Origin: JAHIQC01 sp964565645
Lineage (GTDB): Bacteria; Actinomycetota; Coriobacteriia; Anaerosomatales; JAHIQC01
Reading direction: 5' to 3'
DNA: 64,000 nt
Assembly (NCBI GenBank): GCA_964565645.1
Contig: CAZMFQ010000010.1
Location: 61,982 to 125,981, forward strand
Part shown: piece by piece, positions 59,176 to 64,000 of the stretch
How positions within the stretch are numbered: the first letter of the stretch is position 1
How the letters are laid out: each line of letters begins with the position of its first letter
Translations under genes and position numbers: made by a program
Notes under the pieces: generated by a model
Seen by the model: only the letters and a program-made list of their open reading frames with translations
Databases searched by the model: none
Told to the model about the DNA's origin: nothing

Positions 59176-60315
59176 CTACAGCTTCAGGTAGATCTTGCGA
59201 CGGTCCAGTTCGCCGGCGACCACGAACCACATGGCCACCTCTGCCGCGGACCAGAACACGGAGGCAACGGCGGCAGGCACGAAGGCCGACATCCACACGG
59301 CGGCGTCGGGGAACACGCCCAGGACTCTTCCCAAGACCACGAGCCCGTTCGAGCAGATGTAGATGAGCAGCGCGTTGCGCCCCATCGGGCCAAGCCAGTT
59401 CAGGTACTTCTTGTGACCGTTCAGGTCCGCCAGCCAGTACATCGCGACGAGCAGAAGGGTCATGCATCCCGAGGAGATGAGCGCGAACGTGGGCGTCCAC
59501 AGTTGCTTGTTGATCGGCATCACCGGGGCGAGGGCGAGCGCCAGGACGATCCAGCCAGCCCCGATCCCGGCGAGCTGAGCGATGCGACGTCGGTCCTTGG
59601 GCCAGGCCACGAGCCACTGGCCTACGAACAGTCCGAGCAAGGCCTGGGCGCCGGAGCTGATGGTGCCGAGCACGCCCTCGGGGTCGTAGTGGTGGTCGAG
59701 GTAGGTATGGGCGTCGCCGAGCACCGTTCTGTCGATCCATGCGGAGATGTTCTCCGTCTTGGAGTCGAGATCGTTGGCGGTACCGCCCGGAGGCGCCACG
59801 AACAGCAAGATAGCGGCGTGGACGACCATCAGCGCCACGGCCCACGCGAGCACGGTGCGCATCGGCTTGCGGGTGAACGGCCATGCGATGAGCGAGGAGA
59901 GCGCGATGCGCTGCAGCACTCCCATGAAGCGCAGCGGCGCGAGCACGATCCCGCCTCCCGCGAGGCGGACGCTGTACTTCACGAAGTTCAGGCCCAAGCC
60001 GATGGCGAACAGGGTGGCTACCCGCCGCACGAACACCTTGGTCGCAGCGGCGAAATCCATCTCCTTCTTGCGGCTGACCGAGTAGGCCATCGACACGCCG
60101 GACATGAAGATGAACGCAGGGAACACGAAGTCCGCCAGGCGATAGCCGTGCCAGTCAGGGTGCACGAGGAACTGCGGCAGCGCGGAGATGATCATCGGGT
60201 GATCCATGAAGACCATGATCGCCACCACAAGCGCGCGGGCCGCGTCGAGTGAGACCACTCTTTCCTTCTTGGGCGCTGTGGATTCTGCGGGGGCGGTGGC
60301 TTGGCCGTTGGTCAT
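59176..60315 (-). CDS. NagX/HGSNAT-like membrane acyltransferase
   Basis: A 379-residue protein with about ten membrane helices, of the COG4299/NagX group related to heparan-alpha-glucosaminide N-acetyltransferase and YeiB. Visible motifs are VVSLDAARALVVAIMVF, FVFPAFIFMSGVSMAYSVSR, the conserved DPEGVLGTISSGAQALLG loop and WLGPMGRNALLIYI. It may acetylate amino sugars across the membrane. It is divergent from the PIG-L gene with 68 bp between starts. The ribosome site AGGAAAG is distant from the ATG. Substrate unknown. Confidence 0.82.
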   Translation of the reverse strand: MTNGQATAPAESTAPKKERVVSLDAARALVVAIMVFMDHPMIISALPQFLVHPDWHGYRLADFVFPAFIFMSGVSMAYSVSRKKEMDFAAATKVFVRRVATLFAIGLGLNFVKYSVRLAGGGIVLAPLRFMGVLQRIALSSLIAWPFTRKPMRTVLAWAVALMVVHAAILLFVAPPGGTANDLDSKTENISAWIDRTVLGDAHTYLDHHYDPEGVLGTISSGAQALLGLFVGQWLVAWPKDRRRIAQLAGIGAGWIVLALALAPVMPINKQLWTPTFALISSGCMTLLLVAMYWLADLNGHKKYLNWLGPMGRNALLIYICSNGLVVLGRVLGVFPDAAVWMSAFVPAAVASVFWSAAEVAMWFVVAGELDRRKIYLKL

Positions 60316-60371
60316 GTCTTGGCAGTCACTTTCCTGTCGGGGGAGGTGTCTTGGGCCGGGTTCGTGAGTGG

Positions 60372-60377
60372 TATCAT
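60372..60377. promoter_or_regulatory. Overlapping divergent -10 elements; possible leaderless start
   Basis: TATCAT (60372-60377) ends six bases before the PIG-L ATG at 60384, so transcription would begin at or near the A of the ATG and give a leaderless mRNA. The complementary strand of the same site reads TATGAT (60378-60373) and could serve the minus-strand acyltransferase. No good -35 element is visible. Confidence 0.35.
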
Positions 60378-60383
60378 ACGCGA

Positions 60384-61244
60384 ATGTCCCAATCCAAACG
60401 CCCCATCGGCGGCGTCATTCGCCGCATCGTAACCATACTGATGATTGTGGCGGCGGTGTGCGTCGCGGTCGTGGCTGTTCTCAGCCTCACGGTCGGCATG
60501 CGTTCCTCTCAGGAGCCGCCGGTCGGCTCGGACACCGTGATAGTCGTGAGCCCGCATCCGGACGATGAGACCTACGCGATGGGTCAGTCCGTCGCCACAC
60601 AGGCGATCGCCGGCAAGCGCGTCATCGGGGTGCTTGTCGCAGACGGCGACTCCAGCCGCTTCGTCGACTGGTGGATCGACGAGCACGGCAGAGACCTCGA
60701 CGACGACGGGGACATCGACCGCTGGGACTTCGGGCTTGCCCGACGCGAGGAGTACAGGCGCGCGATGTCGGTACTCGGTACGCAGGAACTCGTGTTCCTC
60801 GGCGGTTCGGATTCTCAGGGTGCGGAGGGCTTCAAGGACGGCAGCGTCGATCCCGAGCGACTCGCCCGGGAACTGGATCGGCTGGCCGAGGAGTACCCGG
60901 ACGCGACATGGCTCACCACCGGCAAGTGGACGTCGTCGGTCGAGCGGTTCACGCGGGGCGATTTCAAGAACCACCCCGATCACGCGGCCGTCGCCGATGC
61001 GGTCCACGAAGTCGCCGAAGCCCGCGACCAGAACGCGTTCTACTTCAAGGTCTACGTGTACTTCCTGCCACGATTCGCCCGGTTCGCATCCGTTCGAGTC
61101 GAAGGTGATGCCGAGGCGCGCGAGCGCAAGAACGAGGCCGTCCGCGCATACGAGATCATCGGTGGCACGAGCACCCCGGAGCTCTATCGCAACACACCCA
61201 CCGATCCCGCCGAGTACATGATGAGGACCTCCGACTACTGGTAG
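60384..61244 (+). CDS. PIG-L/LmbE-family deacetylase, membrane-anchored
   Basis: A 286-residue zinc-dependent N-deacetylase. One N-terminal membrane helix (about 13-38) is followed by the metal motif PHPDDE (57-62) and the third ligand region NHPDHAAVADAV (about 198). The family removes acetyl groups from GlcNAc-type substrates. The short acidic stretch DLDDDGDIDRW resembles a calcium-binding loop. The longer upstream frame overlaps the divergent acyltransferase and is rejected. No ribosome site precedes the ATG at 60384, consistent with leaderless translation. Confidence 0.87.
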   Translation: MSQSKRPIGGVIRRIVTILMIVAAVCVAVVAVLSLTVGMRSSQEPPVGSDTVIVVSPHPDDETYAMGQSVATQAIAGKRVIGVLVADGDSSRFVDWWIDEHGRDLDDDGDIDRWDFGLARREEYRRAMSVLGTQELVFLGGSDSQGAEGFKDGSVDPERLARELDRLAEEYPDATWLTTGKWTSSVERFTRGDFKNHPDHAAVADAVHEVAEARDQNAFYFKVYVYFLPRFARFASVRVEGDAEARERKNEAVRAYEIIGGTSTPELYRNTPTDPAEYMMRTSDYW

Positions 61245-61324
61245 ACGCGTGCTTGAACTGGCGCATGACGTCTCTCACACTTACAGAGCGTGTTCGTCCC
61301 GCGATGAAACTGGAGCCCTGCACA

Positions 61325-62578
61325 ATGAGCATCGAAGAGCGCATCCCAAAGACCATCTGGTGGGAAGACGACAAGGTCCGCATGATCGACCAGTCGCGCC
61401 TTCCCCTCGTCGGCGACGTACTCGAGTGCGACACCTACACGGGTGTCTGCATCGCGATCAAGTCGATGGCCGTCCGAGGAGCGCCCGCGCTCGGCGTCGC
61501 CGCCGCACTCGCCGTGGCCGCGTGGGCCTGGAACGAGTCCGGTGAACTCGAGACCCAGGAAGGCTTCTTTGCGACCCTCGAGGACGTCGTCCAGGAGATC
61601 AAGGACTCTCGGCCCACGGCCGTGAACCTGCAGTGGGGCGCAGAGCGCATGCGCCGGCTCGCGTACGCGAACGAAGGCCGTCCGCTCGACGAGATCCGCG
61701 AGCTCCTCGTCAAAGAGGCGCAGCTCATGATCGAGCAGGACGAGGAGCGCAACCGGCTCCTCGGCAAGCATGGCGCTGAGCTGCTCGAGCCCGGCACGCG
61801 CGTGCTCACCCACTGCAACGCCGGCTCGCTCGCGACGGCGTACTACGGCACCGCGCTCGGCGTGATCTTCGCCGCGCACGAGGAGGGCAAGATCGACCAC
61901 GTCTGGGTCGACGAGACCCGTCCGGTCATGCAGGGTTCGCGCCTGACGGCGTGGGAGCTCATGATGGCCGGCATCCCTTGCACGCTCATCACCGACAGCA
62001 TGGCCGGCAGCTGCATGAACCTGCGCGACGAGAACGACAAGCCGTTCGTGGACGCCGTGATCGTCGGGGCCGACCGTATCGCCGCCAACGGCGACGTTGC
62101 CAACAAGATCGGCACCTACCCGCTCGCGATCCTCGCGCACGAGCACGGCATCCCGCTCTATGTCGCGGCGCCGACCTCCACGTTCGACCTGCTGATCTCC
62201 GACGGATCGCAGATCCCGATCGAGCAGCGCCATGCCGAGGAAGTGACCGGCGTGGGTTGGTCGGCCGTGTTCGAGTCGCCGAGCGCCGAGGCGAGCCGTG
62301 CGCTCGACGCGCTGACCGAGGAGGGGCCGTACGCGTTCGACCTCACGCGTGGCCACGAGCTCGTGGTCACCCGCAAGGGCGGCGCGTTCCAGCTCGACGG
62401 CTGGGCGCGCATCGCCCCGCTCAACGTGCCGGTGTTCAACCCGTCCTTCGATGTGACGCCCGCCAAGTACATCACGGGCATCATCACGGAGCGCGGCGTC
62501 GCGCGTCCCGACTACGAGACCTCGCTCGCGCTGTTGGCGATGGGTTCCGGCTCGCGGCACGAGCTCGAGATCGACTGA
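61325..62578 (+). CDS. mtnA: S-methyl-5-thioribose-1-phosphate isomerase, long form
   Basis: Converts methylthioribose-1-phosphate to methylthioribulose-1-phosphate in methionine salvage; paralogues act on ribose-1,5-bisphosphate. The 417-residue protein has MAVRGAPALGVAAA, catalytic Cys164 (THCNAGSLAT) and Asp250 (VIVGADRIAANGD). The usual length is about 345-370. The extra residues are mostly an insertion at about 309-360, between the EEVT segment and RIAPLNVPVFNPSFD. The ATG at 61325 is ten bases after GGAG; ATGs at 61304 and GTG/ATG codons further up are possible. No other methionine-salvage gene follows. Confidence 0.9.
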   Translation: MSIEERIPKTIWWEDDKVRMIDQSRLPLVGDVLECDTYTGVCIAIKSMAVRGAPALGVAAALAVAAWAWNESGELETQEGFFATLEDVVQEIKDSRPTAVNLQWGAERMRRLAYANEGRPLDEIRELLVKEAQLMIEQDEERNRLLGKHGAELLEPGTRVLTHCNAGSLATAYYGTALGVIFAAHEEGKIDHVWVDETRPVMQGSRLTAWELMMAGIPCTLITDSMAGSCMNLRDENDKPFVDAVIVGADRIAANGDVANKIGTYPLAILAHEHGIPLYVAAPTSTFDLLISDGSQIPIEQRHAEEVTGVGWSAVFESPSAEASRALDALTEEGPYAFDLTRGHELVVTRKGGAFQLDGWARIAPLNVPVFNPSFDVTPAKYITGIITERGVARPDYETSLALLAMGSGSRHELEID

Positions 62579-62603
62579 CGTCGCCCGGAAGGGGACCTGG
62601 ACG

Positions 62604-63521
62604 ATGGGCGTGACCGGACTGGCCGAGACCATCCTCGGTTTCGTCGCCATCGTCGGCGTCGGCTGGCTCATGCGCCGCGTCGGTCTGCTCAAGCGCACCG
62701 ACGCGCACGCGATCAACGCGGTGATCATCTACGCCGGTCTGCTGGCGATGATCTTCCGGGCTGTCCACGGCGCACACATCGGGCCCGACCTCGCGATCGT
62801 GGCGGGCGTCGCGTGGGTGGTGTTCACCGCGACGGCCCTGCTCGCCTGGGTGCTCACGCGTGTTCTCGCACTCCCGCGCCCGGTCGCGGGCGGCTTCATC
62901 CTGGCCGCCGCGCTCGGCAACACCGGCTACATCGGCTACCCCGTCTCCTCGGCGCTGCTCGGCGACGCCGGGCTCGTGCGCGCGATCTTCTACGACGTGT
63001 TCGGCACGGTGGGCGCCCTGCTGCTCGTGGGGCTGTTCGTGGCGCAGCGGTTCGGGGATGCACAGGAGTCGCAGCGCATCAACCCCATCGGCGAGGCTCT
63101 CCGCTTCCCGGCGGTCATCGCGCTCGCGGTCGGGCTGCTGCTGCAGCCGATCGCGGTTCCGGACCTGGTAAGCACCGGGATAGACTCACTCGCTAACCTC
63201 GTGGTGCCGCTCATCATGATCTCGGTGGGGATCTCACTGCGTCCCGGGTGCATCCGTGAGCAGGCCGGGCCGCTGGCCGCCCTCGGCGTGCTCAGGCTCG
63301 TGCTTGCGCCGATCGTGGCCCTCGGCGTCGGTACCGCAGTGCTCGGGGACCCCGCGGCGCTGAGCCTCGTCGTGCTCGAGGCGGGCATGCCGTCGATGAT
63401 GCTGACACTCGTGGTGGGGGAGCGCTTCGGACTGGAGACGGACTTCATCGCGGCCGCGATACTCGTCACGACCGTGGCCTCGGTCGTCACGCTGCCGCTG
63501 ATGCAGCTGTTCGTGGGCTGA
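62604..63521 (+). CDS. AEC-family transporter (auxin efflux carrier superfamily)
   Basis: A 305-residue membrane protein with about ten helices in two halves, typical of AEC carriers that export or exchange organic anions. Family features include FVAIVGVGWLMRRVG at the start, AAALGNTGYIGYPV with helix-breaking Asn-Thr-Gly, and the second-half VLEAGMPSMML. GGAAGGGG upstream supports the ATG 25 bp after mtnA. Bacterial members carry malate, malonate or other carboxylates; the substrate here is unknown. Confidence 0.88.
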   Translation: MGVTGLAETILGFVAIVGVGWLMRRVGLLKRTDAHAINAVIIYAGLLAMIFRAVHGAHIGPDLAIVAGVAWVVFTATALLAWVLTRVLALPRPVAGGFILAAALGNTGYIGYPVSSALLGDAGLVRAIFYDVFGTVGALLLVGLFVAQRFGDAQESQRINPIGEALRFPAVIALAVGLLLQPIAVPDLVSTGIDSLANLVVPLIMISVGISLRPGCIREQAGPLAALGVLRLVLAPIVALGVGTAVLGDPAALSLVVLEAGMPSMMLTLVVGERFGLETDFIAAAILVTTVASVVTLPLMQLFVG

Positions 63522-63543
63522 CGCGTCCCCGAGAGGGGACCGT

Positions 63544-64000
63544 GTGCTGCTCGACGCCCTGCTCGAGATCATCGCTCCGACGCGCTGCGCCGGCTGCGAC
63601 CTGCCCGGCGCCGTGCTCTGCGATGCGTGCCGCGCCCGCTCGCGCAACGTCGACCGTCGCTGGGCGTGCCCGCTATGCGGCGCGCCGTTCGGGACGCTCA
63701 CCTGCACCGAGTGCTGGGACCGCGAGCACGCGTTCAGCGCGGCCATCGCGCTCGGCACGCTCGAGCGCCCGCTCTCGCGCGTCATCACCATGTACAAGGA
63801 CGCCGGCGAGCGCAGGCTCGCGGGCGAGCTCGGCGGGCTGCTCGCCGACGCGCTCGAGCCCTGGCGCGGCTGGGGCGACGCCGTGGTCTGGATCCCCTCC
63901 TCGCGCGCCGCCATCGCCCGGCGCGGCTTCGATCACGCCGAGGAGCTCGCTGCCCGGACCGCCTCGCGGCTCGCGCTGCCGCTCGAGCCCGCGTTGGCGC
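63544..64000 (+). CDS. comF: ComF-family phosphoribosyltransferase-like protein (3' end outside window)
   Basis: The reading frame starts at a GTG with GAGAGGGG upstream and is open to the last base, giving at least 152 residues. The N-terminus has the double zinc-ribbon cysteines of ComF (PTRCAGC, VLCDAC, CPLCGAPF, CTEC). MYKDAGERRLAGELG and the start of the PRTase-like region (WIPSSRAAIARRGFDHAEELA) follow. ComF takes part in DNA uptake in competent bacteria, though many carriers are not known to be competent. The PRPP-binding loop would lie beyond the window. Confidence 0.88.
   Translation, partial: MLLDALLEIIAPTRCAGCDLPGAVLCDACRARSRNVDRRWACPLCGAPFGTLTCTECWDREHAFSAAIALGTLERPLSRVITMYKDAGERRLAGELGGLLADALEPWRGWGDAVVWIPSSRAAIARRGFDHAEELAARTASRLALPLEPALA

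Noticed and set aside
1..64000. Many long minus-strand frames opposite core genes
   Set aside because: High GC produces long antisense frames; they show Arg, Ser, Asp or His-rich shadow composition, no ribosome sites and no family motifs.

Overview
The window is one stretch of high-GC bacterial chromosome, almost fully coding and nearly all on the + strand. The order homoserine genes - rho - rpmE - prfA - prmC - tsaC - wecA-type transferase - atpIBEFHAGDC - murA is typical of Actinomycetota. With it come three secreted proteins carrying cell-wall-binding type 2 repeats, an 11-haem cytochrome and anaerobe-style thiolase/hydroxyacyl-CoA dehydrogenase genes. My inference is an anaerobic actinobacterium near the Coriobacteriia (OPB41/Anaerosomatales-like); no rRNA or tRNA in the window tests this.

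Layout. 1-2410: an HtrA protease cut by the left edge, rlmH and a ribbon-helix-helix/PIN toxin-antitoxin pair. 2534-6088: argS, lysA and a small unknown gene. 6389-7309 (minus): the multihaem cytochrome. 7473-13076: hom, thrB, sppA, then a cyclic 2,3-diphosphoglycerate synthetase and a 2-phosphoglycerate kinase, a pair known from methanogens. 13102-25617: fsa, rho, two AT-richer secreted-protein genes, rpmE with a long acidic tail, thyX, a DUF1385 protein, prfA, prmC, tsaC, rpiB, glyA, upp and a dCMP deaminase. 25614-33974: an undecaprenyl-phosphate sugar-phosphate transferase and the complete F1Fo ATP synthase operon, closed by a strong terminator. 34192-35955: murA and fabZ.

36053-52298 is a cell-surface region. 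Five genes match the WbpA-B-D-E-I route to UDP-ManNAc(3NAc)A. They are followed by a DUF354 protein, an LCP-family wall ligase, two large cell-wall-binding-repeat proteins, two DUF4330 proteins flanking a Wzy-like membrane protein, and a GT4 glycosyltransferase. 52299-54461 holds purine nucleoside phosphorylase and adenosylhomocysteinase. Next comes a third cell-wall-binding-repeat gene, bracketed by a 76-bp direct repeat of the ahcY 3' end, which is the footprint of an insertion. 56785-59042 encodes a thiolase and, overlapping it, a DUF35 zinc-ribbon domain fused to 3-hydroxyacyl-CoA dehydrogenase. The right end has a minus-strand NagX-like acyltransferase divergent from a PIG-L deacetylase, a long mtnA, an AEC-family carrier and a comF gene cut by the right edge.

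The strongest leads are the DUF35-dehydrogenase fusion beside its thiolase, the cyclic diphosphoglycerate gene pair, the ahcY 3'-end duplication around a cargo gene, and the DUF4330-polymerase-DUF4330 sandwich. I saw no CRISPR array, tRNA, rRNA, transposase or integrase.
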